From assembly GCA_019244185.1 (NCBI GenBank), contig JAFATB010000010.1, forward strand, positions 1 to 64,000: 64,000 bases of DNA, written 5' to 3'. The stretch is from Acidobacteriota bacterium. GTDB taxonomy: Bacteria; Acidobacteriota; Thermoanaerobaculia; Gp7-AA8. The position numbers were made by a program, and so were the translations under genes. The notes below the pieces were generated by a model. It was not told the origin of the DNA. It did not search any database and worked only from the letters and a program-made list of their open reading frames with translations. How positions within the stretch are numbered: position 1 is the first letter of the stretch; each line of letters starts with the position of its first letter. This document shows, in pieces, positions 30,501 through 38,779 of this stretch.

Positions 30501-31185
30501 CGACGGTTTGCCCGGAGAGCGTGCGGCCGGAGGCGTCGGTGATCGTGAGCGACGCGATGACGGGGAGCGTCGTGCCGGTGTCGGCGAAGTACTTCTCGAT
30601 GGCGAACAGCGCGGCCTTGAGGTTCAGCGTATCGAACGTCGTCTCCGGCATCAGGATGTCGACGCCGCCGTCGACGAGGCCGCGCGTCTGCTCGTAGTAC
30701 GCGTCGACGAGCTCGTCGAAGGTGACGGTGCGGATGGCGGGATTGTTGACGTCGGGCGAGAGCGACGCCGTGCGGTTCGTGGGACCCATCGAGCCGGCGA
30801 CGAAGCGCGGCTTGTCGGGCGTCGAGTACGCGTCGCACGCGCGCCGCGCGAGCTGCGCGGCGGCGACATTGATGTCGTAGAGGAACGGCTCGAGCGCGTA
30901 GTCGGCCGCGGAGATCGCCTGTGCGTTGAAGGTGTTCGTCTCGATGATGTCGCTGCCGGCGTCGAGGTACTCGCGGTGGATTTCCTCGATGATGTCGGGA
31001 CGCGTGAGACAGAGCACGTCCGCCGCCCCTTTGAGATCGCGCGGATGATCGGCGAAGCGCGTTCCTCGGTAGTCGCTCTCCTGCAGCCGGTAGCGCTGGA
31101 TCATCGTGCCCATCGCGCCGTCGAGCACGAGGATGCGTTCGGAGAGGAGGCGGCGAAGTTCGTCGGTGCGATCTGGCTGCGGCAT
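27514..31185 (-). CDS. metH: Cobalamin-dependent methionine synthase
   Basis: MetH transfers methyl from methyl-THF to homocysteine via B12. The 1223-residue protein (E. coli: 1227) has, in order, the homocysteine domain (about 1-340) with zinc ligands in [10 protein letters not shown] and [10 protein letters not shown], the pterin domain (about 355-640), the cap/B12 module with [11 protein letters not shown] (the DxHxxG cobalamin ligand motif), and the C-terminal SAM-dependent reactivation domain. The ATG at 31185 has GGGAG 7 bases upstream; a TTG 21 bases earlier lies inside that signal. The last about 14 residues ([14 protein letters not shown]) are encoded by a dispersed repeat. Expression is probably controlled by the leader riboswitch. 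Confidence 0.97.
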   Translation of the reverse strand: MPQPDRTDELRRLLSERILVLDGAMGTMIQRYRLQESDYRGTRFADHPRDLKGAADVLCLTRPDIIEEIHREYLDAGSDIIETNTFNAQAISAADYALEPFLYDINVAAAQLARRACDAYSTPDKPRFVAGSMGPTNRTASLSPDVNNPAIRTVTFDELVDAYYEQTRGLVDGGVDILMPETTFDTLNLKAALFAIEKYFADTGTTLPVIASLTITDASGRTLSGQTVEACWNSIRHAPLLAVGINCALGAEDMRPHVEELSSLAHVFMSCYPNAGLPNALGGYDETPRMMADTLRDYASNGWLNLVGGCCGTGPDHIRLIAETVRAFAPRVPADPPRYLRLSGLEPLTVRPDSNFIMVGERTNVTGSPKFAQLIKANDLEGALRVARQQIDGGANILDVNMDEGLLDSEKVMTTFLNLIGSEPDIAKVPIMVDSSKWSVLEAGLKCLQGKSVVNSISLKEGEEVFKEHARLCRRYGAAVIVMAFDEQGQADTVERKVAICSRAYDILVSDVGFDPCDVIFDVNVLTVATGMDEHNAYGINFIEAVRQLHERFPLASTSGGISNVSFSFRGNNVVREAMHAAFLYHAIRAGLTMGIVNAGQLGIYEEIPKDLLELVEDVLLNRRPDATERLIAFAETVKGKGKAAEKEAEEWRNGSVEERLSHALVKGIVDHVEQDVEEARQTYPTGLSIIEGPLMDGMNVVGNLFGAGKMFLPQVVKSARVMKKAVAYLLPYMEAEKAQAGDTSVRGKILMATVKGDVHDIGKNIVGVVLGCNNYQVLDLGVMVSSEKILDTAIAENVDLIGLSGLITPSLDEMVHVAREMERRNFRIPLLIGGATTSKLHTAVKIAPRYHAPTIHVLDASRAVGVVNALLTDKRDEFARTTAEEFARLRAQQEAHAGDRVILPLAEARRRAPKLDFAPVPPPFTGVRTLDDVPLDSLEPFIDWTPFFQTWELRGRYPQILDEPRARELYDDARKLLAEIIEKRLLTARAVYGIWPAQRDGDDILVDGARFHTLRQQQETNSGTNLALADFIAPANDYVGGFAVTAGIGVEEIVARFQRDHDDYNSIMTKALADRLAEALAEKLHRDLRRSWYAPDETLSNEDLIDEKYSGIRPAPGYPASPDHTEKQTLFTLLGADHLGIHLTESFAMTPAASVSGLYFAHPQSRYFAVGKIGPDQVADYAKRKGMTVAETERWLAPNLAYEPEDDGSASGGPARPAALRA

Positions 31186-31204
31186 CAGAGGTCTCCCGGA
31201 AAAC

Positions 31205-31229
31205 AAAAAGCCCCGCAGATTTGCGGGGC
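31205..31229 (-). terminator. Intrinsic terminator in the metH leader (attenuator)
   Basis: On the metH strand the stem GCCCCGCAA/TGCGGGGC is followed directly by CTTTTTGTTT, 20 bases before the metH start. It lies between the riboswitch and the gene, so it must be regulated or metH would not be made. Its 5' arm is complementary over 10 nt to the riboswitch loop. Confidence 0.85.
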
Positions 31230-31239
31230 CGCTAAAGTC

Positions 31240-31274
31240 GCTAAAGAGAAGCAGACTCGTGCCGGCTCTTTAGC
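31240..31274 (-). promoter_or_regulatory. Alternative 9-bp hairpin linking aptamer 3' end to the expression platform
   Basis: GCTAAAGAG at the 3' end of the aptamer (31274-31266) can pair perfectly with CTCTTTAGC (31248-31240). The same bases include the conserved GCUAAA of the aptamer, so ligand binding and this hairpin should be mutually exclusive. A second partial copy of the partner lies at 31237-31231. Confidence 0.6.
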
Positions 31275-31316
31275 TTTTTTTAACCTGGTTGCAAGCGACC
31301 CGCAAATCAGTCCAGG
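31266..31316 (-). ncRNA. SAM-II-like riboswitch upstream of metH
   Basis: On the metH strand the leader shows a 5-bp stem CCTGG (31316-31312) / CCAGG (31288-31284). Its loop contains CTGATTT and TTGCAA, and the stem is followed by an A-rich stretch and GCTAAA. That order (P1, UGAUUU, UUGCAA, P1', A-rich, GCUAAA) is the SAM-II/SAM-V core as I remember it. The gene it precedes is a SAM-cycle enzyme. Ligand binding should favour the downstream terminator. The loop/tail pseudoknot pairing is not fully convincing by eye, so class assignment needs a covariance-model search. Confidence 0.72.
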
Positions 31317-31324
31317 GAACGCGC

Positions 31325-31330
31325 ACTATA
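31325..31330 (-). promoter_or_regulatory. Candidate -10 (TATAGT) for the metH leader
   Basis: TATAGT on the minus strand lies 8 bases upstream of the riboswitch stem, with a weak GTGACG 15 bases further up. The same AT-rich patch reads TATATC on the plus strand, 8 bases before the divergent gene's ATG, so one patch may serve both directions. Confidence 0.45.
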
Positions 31331-31340
31331 TCATGCGCCC

Positions 31341-32483
31341 ATGACCGTCACCGACGCGCGCGCGCCGATCGCACATACCGACCCCGTCAATGCGCAGATC
31401 CTCGCCGTGTCGGAAGATCGCATTCAAGGGTTCGTGCGCGATCCGTTCGGCGAGATCGCGGCGAAGTCGGGCGTCGACGTCGACGCGGTGCTCGAGCGTA
31501 TCGCGGCGATGCTGCAGGCGGGCACGATCCGCCGCGTGCGGCAGACGCTGATGGCCACGAACCTCGCTGAAGGCGCGCTCGTCGCGTGGCAGCTGCCGCC
31601 GGAGAAGCTCGACTCCGCGTTCGATTTTCTCTTCCGCGAGGATCCGTTCTCCGGACACGTCGTCATCCGCTCGACGGACGCGGCGACGCCCGGCTCGAAC
31701 TACCGCCTCTGGACGACGATCAAAGTGCCGCAGGGCTATTCGCTGGAGAAGCATTGCGCGTTTCTGGCGAAGCTCATCGGCGCGGAGCATTTTCGCGTGA
31801 TGCCGGCGCATCGCATCTTCGCGTTGGGCGTCGGCCACGTGCGGCGCAAGGGGATGGAGCCGGGCTCGAAGTCCGACGACCTCGCGGATGTAAAAGATAC
31901 GGCGAAGGTCGAGCTGTCGGATCTCGAATGGCAAGTGCTGACGGCCTTGAAACGCGAGCTGACGCCGGACGAGATCCGGCGCGACGTCTGGACCGCGCGT
32001 GCGATCGAGGCGAACGTGCCGCTGGAGACGTTCTTCGAGGTCGCGGAACATCTCAATCGCCGCGGCGTGGTCGGACGCTTCTCGACGTTTCTCGAACACG
32101 TCAAGCCGCTGCAGACGGGCGAGCGCGTCACGCGCTTCAATGCGCTCTTCCACTGGGCGGTACCGCCGGGACGCGAGCTCGAGGCGGGACGCGAGGTCGG
32201 CCGCTTCGACATCCTGACGCACTGCTACTGGCGCGAAGGCGGCCCGGAGTTCCGCAACGTGAACATCATGGCCGTCGCGCACGGCACGGACAAAGAGCTC
32301 GTGCTCGCGCACAAGCGCGCCATCGACGAGCATCTCGCGAGCATCGGCATTCCGGTGAGCTACACGAACGTGTTCTGGGGAGGCCGCAGCGAGATCAAGC
32401 CGAGCGAGATCTCGCCGTTCGCGTATCGCGACTGGTGCTGGGCGCGCGGCGTCGATCCCGAATCGATGCGCGAGACGGCGTAG
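31341..32483 (+). CDS. Tandem AsnC/Lrp-type winged-helix protein (siroheme decarboxylase AhbA/B-like)
   Basis: The 380-residue protein appears to hold two copies of an AsnC-like unit: a winged helix plus ligand-like domain at about 20-170 and again at about 190-365 (second copy around SDLEWQVLTALKRELTP and THCYWREGGPEF). The second unit resembles the siroheme decarboxylase pair AhbA/AhbB, which share this fold, but the haem-pathway motifs are not strong enough to be sure. No other haem genes are nearby. It is divergent from the metH leader with overlapping promoters, so a methionine- or tetrapyrrole-linked regulatory role is possible. Confidence 0.6.
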   Translation: MTVTDARAPIAHTDPVNAQILAVSEDRIQGFVRDPFGEIAAKSGVDVDAVLERIAAMLQAGTIRRVRQTLMATNLAEGALVAWQLPPEKLDSAFDFLFREDPFSGHVVIRSTDAATPGSNYRLWTTIKVPQGYSLEKHCAFLAKLIGAEHFRVMPAHRIFALGVGHVRRKGMEPGSKSDDLADVKDTAKVELSDLEWQVLTALKRELTPDEIRRDVWTARAIEANVPLETFFEVAEHLNRRGVVGRFSTFLEHVKPLQTGERVTRFNALFHWAVPPGRELEAGREVGRFDILTHCYWREGGPEFRNVNIMAVAHGTDKELVLAHKRAIDEHLASIGIPVSYTNVFWGGRSEIKPSEISPFAYRDWCWARGVDPESMRETA

Positions 32484-32485
32484 CG

Positions 32486-33253
32486 TCACCGCAGTTGCCG
32501 CAGCAGCGCCGCCGCGAAGCGATCCGTGCGCTCGCGATCGCCGCGCAGAAAGAGCGACGGCTCGATGAGCTCGAGCTCCATCAGCGTGATGCCCGCGGCG
32601 CGCTCGACGAGATCGACGCGCGCGTACACCGGCATCGACGGCGCGCGTTCGAGCACGAAGCGCGCGTAGTCGAGCATCGCGGACGACGGCTCGGCCGGCG
32701 TCGCGGAGCCGCCGAGTTCTTCCTGCACGCGAAAGTCGCCGCTGCGCGGCCGCTTGACGACGGCGTGGCTGAACGCGCCGTCGAAGAAGAGCAGCGACCA
32801 TTCGCCGGCCGTCGCGATCTCGGAGACGAACTCCTGCACGAGCAGGTCGTCGGCGAAGTAGCGCGTCTCGTATGCGGACGCCGAGACCGCCGGCTTGATG
32901 ACGACGTTGCGCACGAGCTGCGACGCCGGAATGCGCACGCCCTCCGACGCGAGCCCGAGGAGATACGACTTGTGCAGGTTCCAGCGCAGCAGCGAGGGCG
33001 GATTCACGAGCGTCGTCAGGCGCGCAACGCGTTCGATCCATGCGTCGAATTCAGCGACGCGCAGGTGATAGTCCCAGCACGAGCGGACGACGACGAGCGC
33101 GTAGCGCGACCAGTCGATCGACGCGTCGCTCCAGATCACCGGCTCCGCGTCGAAGCCGCCGTCGCGCAACGCGGGAATCAGCGCCGCATCATCCGGCGAG
33201 AGCTCGGGCCAGGAAGCGGACGTGGCGAGTGCGATCGTACGGCGGGCGCTCAC
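32486..33253 (-). CDS. ATP-grasp domain protein (RimK/glutathione synthetase-like)
   Basis: The 255-residue protein begins with an N-terminal Rossmann-like part (VVVRSCWDYHLRVAEFDAW) and has ATP-grasp landmarks: LHKSYLLGLASEGVRIP, VIKPAVSASA (nucleotide-binding lysine), LVQEFVSEI and the metal-binding end MELELIEPSLFL. Such stand-alone enzymes ligate carboxylates to amines or thiols; the substrate is unknown. It is slightly short for the family. The start is a GTG. It lies 12 bp downstream of prfC on the same strand and may be cotranscribed. Confidence 0.82.
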   Translation of the reverse strand: MSARRTIALATSASWPELSPDDAALIPALRDGGFDAEPVIWSDASIDWSRYALVVVRSCWDYHLRVAEFDAWIERVARLTTLVNPPSLLRWNLHKSYLLGLASEGVRIPASQLVRNVVIKPAVSASAYETRYFADDLLVQEFVSEIATAGEWSLLFFDGAFSHAVVKRPRSGDFRVQEELGGSATPAEPSSAMLDYARFVLERAPSMPVYARVDLVERAAGITLMELELIEPSLFLRGDRERTDRFAAALLRQLR

Positions 33254-33265
33254 GAGTCGCGGAGT

Positions 33266-34882
<1,617 letters not shown>

Positions 34883-34932
34883 GATCGGCGCTGTCAACAG
34901 CAGGCTTGCAGAAAGACTTCCGAGAGATTAAT

Positions 34933-35013
34933 CTTAGTCATACAAGCGCAGAAATAAAACAGAACGCGCGAGAAGTTACGCAAAACATGAGCAGTAATGA
35001 CTAAGAACAGGAG
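34933..35013 (+). promoter_or_regulatory. hsp20 leader with 9-bp inverted repeat and Shine-Dalgarno
   Basis: CTTAGTCAT (34933-34941) and ATGACTAAG (34997-35005) are perfect inverted copies 55 bases apart, in an unusually AT-rich 140-bp gap between prfC and hsp20. The second copy lies 3 bases before AGGAG (35009-35013), the Shine-Dalgarno. It may be a divergent operator or, if transcribed, a stem that hides the ribosome site. No CIRCE element is present. Confidence 0.45.
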
Positions 35014-35021
35014 ATTGAACA

Positions 35022-35483
35022 ATGACTTTTCTGACTCGTTCCAATCCCTTTGAGGATCTTCGCCGTGTGGAGGCTCGTCTCTTCGAACCGTTCTTCCGCT
35101 TTCCCTTCTTTGCGGAAGAGGCGCGCGGCACCGCCTGGAACCCGCCGGTCGACGTGGTCGAGGAGCAGGAGAAGCTCATCCTCAAGATGGAGATCCCGGG
35201 CATCGATGAGAAGGACCTGCGGATCACGTTCGAGGACGGCCTGCTGAGCGTCAGCGGCGAGCGGCAGTTCGAGCGGAAGGAAGACCGCAACTACCACCGC
35301 ATCGAGCGCGCGTACGGCAGCTTCACGCGTTCGTTCTCGCTCCCGCGCACCGTCGACGGCGCGCAGATCGTGGCGAACTATCGCAACGGCGTGCTCGAGA
35401 TCGAGGTGCCGAAGCGCGAAGAGGCGAAGCCGAAGCAGATCGCGATCAACGTGAACGCCGGCGGCAAGCAGATCAACGAGTAA
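35022..35483 (+). CDS. Small heat shock protein (Hsp20/alpha-crystallin)
   Basis: This 153-residue ATP-independent chaperone has a short N-terminal arm, the alpha-crystallin domain (about 40-135, with the ending NGVLEIEVPKREE) and a C-terminal tail. It should form oligomers that hold unfolded proteins. Unlike many neighbours it has a strong AGGAG Shine-Dalgarno 8 bases before the ATG and a long leader, which fits stress control at RNA or promoter level. An intrinsic terminator follows 28 bp after the stop. Confidence 0.95.
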   Translation: MTFLTRSNPFEDLRRVEARLFEPFFRFPFFAEEARGTAWNPPVDVVEEQEKLILKMEIPGIDEKDLRITFEDGLLSVSGERQFERKEDRNYHRIERAYGSFTRSFSLPRTVDGAQIVANYRNGVLEIEVPKREEAKPKQIAINVNAGGKQINE

Positions 35484-35511
35484 GACGTTCGCGTCGCAGA
35501 CGCGATGTTGG

Positions 35512-35541
35512 AGCGCTGCCGCGACCCGGCAGCGCTTTTTG
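35512..35541 (+). terminator. Intrinsic terminator of hsp20
   Basis: AGCGCTGCC and GGCAGCGCT form a 9-bp perfect stem with a 7-base loop, followed by TTTTTG. It closes the hsp20 transcript. Confidence 0.88.
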
Positions 35542-35569
35542 TTGCGCATTCGCGGCGAACACGTTCAGT

Positions 35570-35680
35570 GCAGCCGCACGTGCGGATAGGCTCGGCCCTT
35601 AGCGCAGCCGGCCGGGCCGGCCGTACGTGCGGATAGGCTTGGCCTTTAGCGCCGCCGGCCGCGCCGGCCGGCCGGGCCGG
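35570..35680. repeat. Two tandem partial copies of the GC-rich dispersed repeat
   Basis: Unit 1 (35570-35622) starts GCAGCCGCACGTGCGGATAG, has the GGCCCTTAGCGC core and ends in palindromic GCCGGCC blocks. Unit 2 (35623-35680) starts GTACGTGCGGATAGG and has GGCCTTTAGCGC with the same ending. Both match the loop plus right arm of the repeat at 27493-27572 and the reverse of the unit at 55767. The second unit ends two bases before the arcA -10 hexamer. Confidence 0.85.
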
Positions 35681-35681
35681 A

Positions 35682-35687
35682 TAGAAT
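35682..35687 (+). promoter_or_regulatory. -10 element TAGAAT before arcA
   Basis: TAGAAT is followed by 9 bases and the ATG at 35697, with no Shine-Dalgarno. The -35 region would fall inside the dispersed repeat. Confidence 0.5.
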
Positions 35688-35696
35688 CACGCGCGC

Positions 35697-36965
35697 ATGC
35701 GACTGAATGTCACCAGTGAGATCGGCAAGCTGAAGAGCGTGCTGGTCCACCTTCCGGGGCGGGAGATCGATCAGATGATCCCGCCGATGATGGCGCAGCT
35801 CCTCTTCGACGACATCCTCTACGGACAAGTCGCGCGCGAGGAGCATCGCCGTTTCCAGCAACTGATCCGCTTCGTCGCCGACGACGTCATCGACCTGCAG
35901 GACCTGCTCGAAGAGACGCTCGACGATCCCGACGTGAAGCGGCGCATCGTGCGCGATCTCGCGAAGCGCAACGGCCTCGGGCGCAAGCTCACCGGCTCGC
36001 TCCTCGAGCTCACGCCCGCCGCGCTCGCGGAGGTGCTCATCGGCGGCATCGCGCGCGAGACCGGTAGCGGCGAGCTGCCGCAGTTCGAGCTCTTCCCGAT
36101 CCCGAACCTCTTCTTCATGCGCGACCCGCAAGTCGTCCTCGGCGACCGCGTCGTCATCTCATCGATGGCCACGCAGGCGCGCCGCCGCGAGTCGCTGCTG
36201 TCGAAGTACGTCTTCCAGTATCACCCGCGCTTCGGCACGCGCGATCCGTTCTGGGTCGACTTCATGACGTCCGAGCCCGAGCGGCCGATGCCGCGCTCCA
36301 CGCCGACGCTCGAAGGCGGCGACGTACTCGTGCCGCGGCGCGACCTCCTGCTCGTCGGCGTCACCGAGCGCACGAACCGCGCGGGCGTGATGGCGCTCAT
36401 GCGGTCGCTGAAAGAAGCGAACGCCGGCGTCGAGACCGTGATCATCGTCGACATCCCGCGGCAGCGCTCGTTCATGCATCTCGACACCATCTTCACCTTC
36501 ATCAATCGCCACGAATGCCTCATCTATCCGCCGGTGATTCTGCCGAGCGGCAGCCAGGCGGCGAAGGTGACGATGGTCGACCTCACGAAGAAGCGCACGC
36601 TCGCGTACTCGGAGCAGAAGTCGCTCCTCGGCGCGCTGAAGAAAAAAGGCTTCGATCTCGAGCCGGTGTATTGCGGCGGCAAGCGCGCTGTCGATCAGCA
36701 GCGCGAGCAGTGGACGGATGGCGCGAATGCGTTCGCGCTCGCGCCGGGGATCATCCTCCTCTACGAGCGCAACGTGCGCACGGCCGAGGAGCTGGCGACG
36801 CATGGATATCACATCATCTACGAGGACGATCTGCTCCTCGGGCGCACGGAGCTCGAGACGTGGACGGACAAGAAATACGCGCTGCAGATCGCGGGGAACG
36901 AGCTCTCGCGGGCGCGCGGCGGTCCGCGCTGCATGACCATGCCGCTCGAGCGCGAGGAGCTTTGA
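35697..36965 (+). CDS. arcA: Arginine deiminase
   Basis: ArcA hydrolyses arginine to citrulline and ammonia. The 422-residue protein shows the family motifs FFMRDPQ, LEGGDVL, SFMHLDTIFT (catalytic His/Asp) and the C-terminal nucleophile Cys412 in GGPRCMTMPL. Length agrees with bacterial enzymes. It is followed immediately by arcC, giving the first and last enzymes of the ATP-yielding arginine deiminase pathway; ornithine carbamoyltransferase (arcB) and the antiporter (arcD) are not in the window. Confidence 0.95.
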   Translation: MRLNVTSEIGKLKSVLVHLPGREIDQMIPPMMAQLLFDDILYGQVAREEHRRFQQLIRFVADDVIDLQDLLEETLDDPDVKRRIVRDLAKRNGLGRKLTGSLLELTPAALAEVLIGGIARETGSGELPQFELFPIPNLFFMRDPQVVLGDRVVISSMATQARRRESLLSKYVFQYHPRFGTRDPFWVDFMTSEPERPMPRSTPTLEGGDVLVPRRDLLLVGVTERTNRAGVMALMRSLKEANAGVETVIIVDIPRQRSFMHLDTIFTFINRHECLIYPPVILPSGSQAAKVTMVDLTKKRTLAYSEQKSLLGALKKKGFDLEPVYCGGKRAVDQQREQWTDGANAFALAPGIILLYERNVRTAEELATHGYHIIYEDDLLLGRTELETWTDKKYALQIAGNELSRARGGPRCMTMPLEREEL

Positions 36966-37919
36966 TTGGGCAAACGTGAGCAACCGCTGGCCGTCGTCGC
37001 ATTCGGCGGCAACGCGCTGCTGCGCCCCGAGGATCGCGGCACGCAGGAAGAACAGATCGCGCGCGCGAAGCAGGCCGCGCGCTGGCTCGCGGAGATCGTG
37101 CGCCATCACTACAAACTGATCGTCGTGCACGGCAACGGGCCGCAGGTCGGCAACATCCTCGTGCAGGCGGAAGAAGCGTCGACCAAGATCCCGCCGCAGA
37201 CGCTCGACGTCTGCGTCGCGCAGACCGAAGGCTCGATCGGTTTCATGCTGCAGCAGGCCATCCGCAATCGCCTCGAGGCGATCGGCGAGCGCGGCGAAGT
37301 GGCGACGATCCTCACCGAAGTCGAAGTCGATCCGAACGACATCGCGTTCAAGCGTCCGACGAAACCGATCGGACCGTTCTTCACGCGCTATCGCGCCGAA
37401 GCGCTCGAGCGCGACCTCGGCTGGACGATGCGCGAAGACTCAGGGCGCGGCTGGCGTCACGTCGTGCCGTCGCCAAGGCCGCTGCACATCCTCAACATCA
37501 AAACGGTGGATCGGATGCTCGACACCGCGTCGGTCGTGATCGCGGCGGGCGGTGGCGGCGTGCCGGTGGTGAAGGGCCGCGACGGCCAATGGCGCGGCAT
37601 CGAGGCGGTGATCGACAAAGACTTCGCGTCGGCGCTGCTCGCGTCGGAGCTCGAGGCGGACCTCTTCATCATCCTCACCGGCGTGCCGAAAGTGGCGATC
37701 GACTTCGGCAAACCGACGCAGCGTTTTCTCGAGCGGATGACGGTCGCGGAAGTCGAGCAGCATCTCGCCGACGGCCAGTTTCCGCCGGGGTCGATGGGCC
37801 CGAAGGTGCAGTCCGCGATTCAGTTCGTACGCGCGACCGGCAAAGAAGTGCTGATCACGGACGTCGAGGTGTTGCGCGAAGCGCTCGATGGCCGCGACGG
37901 GACGGTCATTGCTCCCTAA
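36966..37919 (+). CDS. arcC: Carbamate kinase
   Basis: ArcC converts carbamoyl phosphate and ADP to ATP, CO2 and ammonia. The 317-residue product has the amino-acid-kinase fold landmarks VVAFGGNALL at the start, VHGNGPQVGNIL, AAGGGGVPVV and the late FPPGSMGPKVQSAI. The start is a TTG directly abutting the arcA stop codon, so translation is probably coupled. A catabolic role is implied by the arcA partner. Confidence 0.95.
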   Translation: MGKREQPLAVVAFGGNALLRPEDRGTQEEQIARAKQAARWLAEIVRHHYKLIVVHGNGPQVGNILVQAEEASTKIPPQTLDVCVAQTEGSIGFMLQQAIRNRLEAIGERGEVATILTEVEVDPNDIAFKRPTKPIGPFFTRYRAEALERDLGWTMREDSGRGWRHVVPSPRPLHILNIKTVDRMLDTASVVIAAGGGGVPVVKGRDGQWRGIEAVIDKDFASALLASELEADLFIILTGVPKVAIDFGKPTQRFLERMTVAEVEQHLADGQFPPGSMGPKVQSAIQFVRATGKEVLITDVEVLREALDGRDGTVIAP

Positions 37920-37934
37920 CGTGGGGCCGGGCGT

Positions 37935-38183
37935 TTACCGCCAGTCGTGTGGCAGCTCGCGTTTGTCGCGACTCCATTTTCCCGCGCGCCCTTCGCAGAT
38001 GAGCATGCGCAGCGCGTCGTTGACGGCGGCTTCGTCGCGATAGAACTCCGCGATCACCGGCTCGATCGTGACCGTGATCGGCCCGCGCGCCTCGAATAGC
38101 GCGCCGCGGCGGGCTTTGCTCCAGTCGAGATGCGCGGTGGGATCCTCTTCCAGCGGTGCGTCGTGAATGCGATCTCCTTTCAT
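37935..38183 (-). CDS. brnA: BrnA antitoxin from internal start within the fused frame
   Basis: The ATG at 38183 is preceded by GAAAGGAGACGATAC, that is AGGAG 7 bases upstream, one of the best ribosome sites in the window. Translation gives an 82-residue protein in the same frame as the toxin. The DWSKARRG segment matches the start of known BrnA antitoxins (D-F-S-K-x-x-R-G), and the C-terminal half would carry the DNA-binding ribbon-helix-helix. It neutralises BrnT and usually represses its own operon. Confidence 0.65.
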   Translation of the reverse strand: MKGDRIHDAPLEEDPTAHLDWSKARRGALFEARGPITVTIEPVIAEFYRDEAAVNDALRMLICEGRAGKWSRDKRELPHDWR

Positions 38184-38447
38184 GTATCGTCTCCTTTCTC
38201 GCGCGGCCGGAATGCGCGCGCTGATGATCCACGCGTTGCCGTCGCGGACGGTGTAGATGACGGCGACGAGGCGGCGTCGCACGGACTCGCCCATCGCGAA
38301 GTAGCGGTCTTCATCGTTCGAATGCTCGCCGTCGTCGACGTGCACGAGCAGCGGGTCGAGGAAGATCGTCTGCGCCTCGTCGAACGTGACGTAGTGCTTC
38401 CGCTCGTTTTCCTGGGCTTTGTCGACGTCCCAGCTGACGCTCTTCAC
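37935..38447 (-). CDS. brnT: BrnT-BrnA toxin-antitoxin pair read as one fused frame
   Basis: The 170-codon frame starts at a GTG. Residues 1-88 are a BrnT ribonuclease toxin (WDVDKAQENERKHYVTFDEA, FLDPLLVHVDDGEHS, RRLVAVIYTVRDG, IISARIPAARERRRY). Residues 89-170 resemble its antitoxin BrnA (LDWSKARRGALFEARGPITV onward). Normally the two are separate overlapping genes; here no stop separates them. The antitoxin part has its own Shine-Dalgarno and ATG at 38183, so a free BrnA can be made as well. Either the fusion is functional or the toxin stop codon was lost in a decaying module. A palindrome directly upstream is a candidate autoregulatory operator. Confidence 0.8.
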   Translation of the reverse strand: MKSVSWDVDKAQENERKHYVTFDEAQTIFLDPLLVHVDDGEHSNDEDRYFAMGESVRRRLVAVIYTVRDGNAWIISARIPAARERRRYMKGDRIHDAPLEEDPTAHLDWSKARRGALFEARGPITVTIEPVIAEFYRDEAAVNDALRMLICEGRAGKWSRDKRELPHDWR

Positions 38448-38448
38448 G

Positions 38449-38467
38449 CACCGAGGCTACCTCGGTG
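38449..38467. promoter_or_regulatory. Palindrome CACCGAGG-CTA-CCTCGGTG, candidate BrnA operator
   Basis: Perfect 8-bp arms around CTA end one base before the brnT GTG. A TAGAAA hexamer on the same strand (38473-38468) would put the transcription start inside the palindrome, as expected for an autoregulated operator. It could instead be a terminator hairpin for the DUF971 gene, but no T-run follows. Confidence 0.5.
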
Positions 38468-38470
38468 TTT

Positions 38471-38779
38471 CTAAGGCGCGCAATCGGGACAGAGGGCGCG
38501 GAGGCGTTCGAACGTCCAGATCCCATAGGAATGACCGTCCGCCCAGTTGAGCTGGAGGGCGTAATTGCCCACCGGTTCCACCGACTGTAGAGAGAACGAG
38601 TCGGTCGTATAAACCTGCGGGAGGCGTCCGGAGACGCGGCCGAAGAAATCGGACTCGCCGGAGCAGACCGCGCACGGGCACGCGCGGCGGAGCTCGTCGA
38701 GCGGGTAGTATGATTCGTGCCCGTCGTCCCAGACGACGACGAAGAGATTTCCGAGCACCTGATACGAACGTGGGCGCAT
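38471..38779 (-). CDS. DUF971 (gamma-butyrobetaine hydroxylase-like N-terminal) domain protein
   Basis: The 102-residue protein is a single DUF971 domain with VVWDDGHESYYPLDELRRACPCAVC near the start (conserved W-DGH-S-Y-P--LR--CPCA-C) and a second CPDC at the end; these cysteines may bind metal. Domains of this kind occur alone or fused to Mrp-type proteins in Fe-S contexts, but the role is unknown. Its ATG and that of truA overlap on opposite strands within CATG (38777-38780). Confidence 0.85.
   Translation of the reverse strand: MRPRSYQVLGNLFVVVWDDGHESYYPLDELRRACPCAVCSGESDFFGRVSGRLPQVYTTDSFSLQSVEPVGNYALQLNWADGHSYGIWTFERLRALCPDCAP

Noticed and set aside
31186..31206. Extended MetH start at a TTG (31206)
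   Set aside because: The extra codons overlap the GGGAG Shine-Dalgarno and terminator tail; the ATG at 31185 has the proper ribosome site and matches family length.
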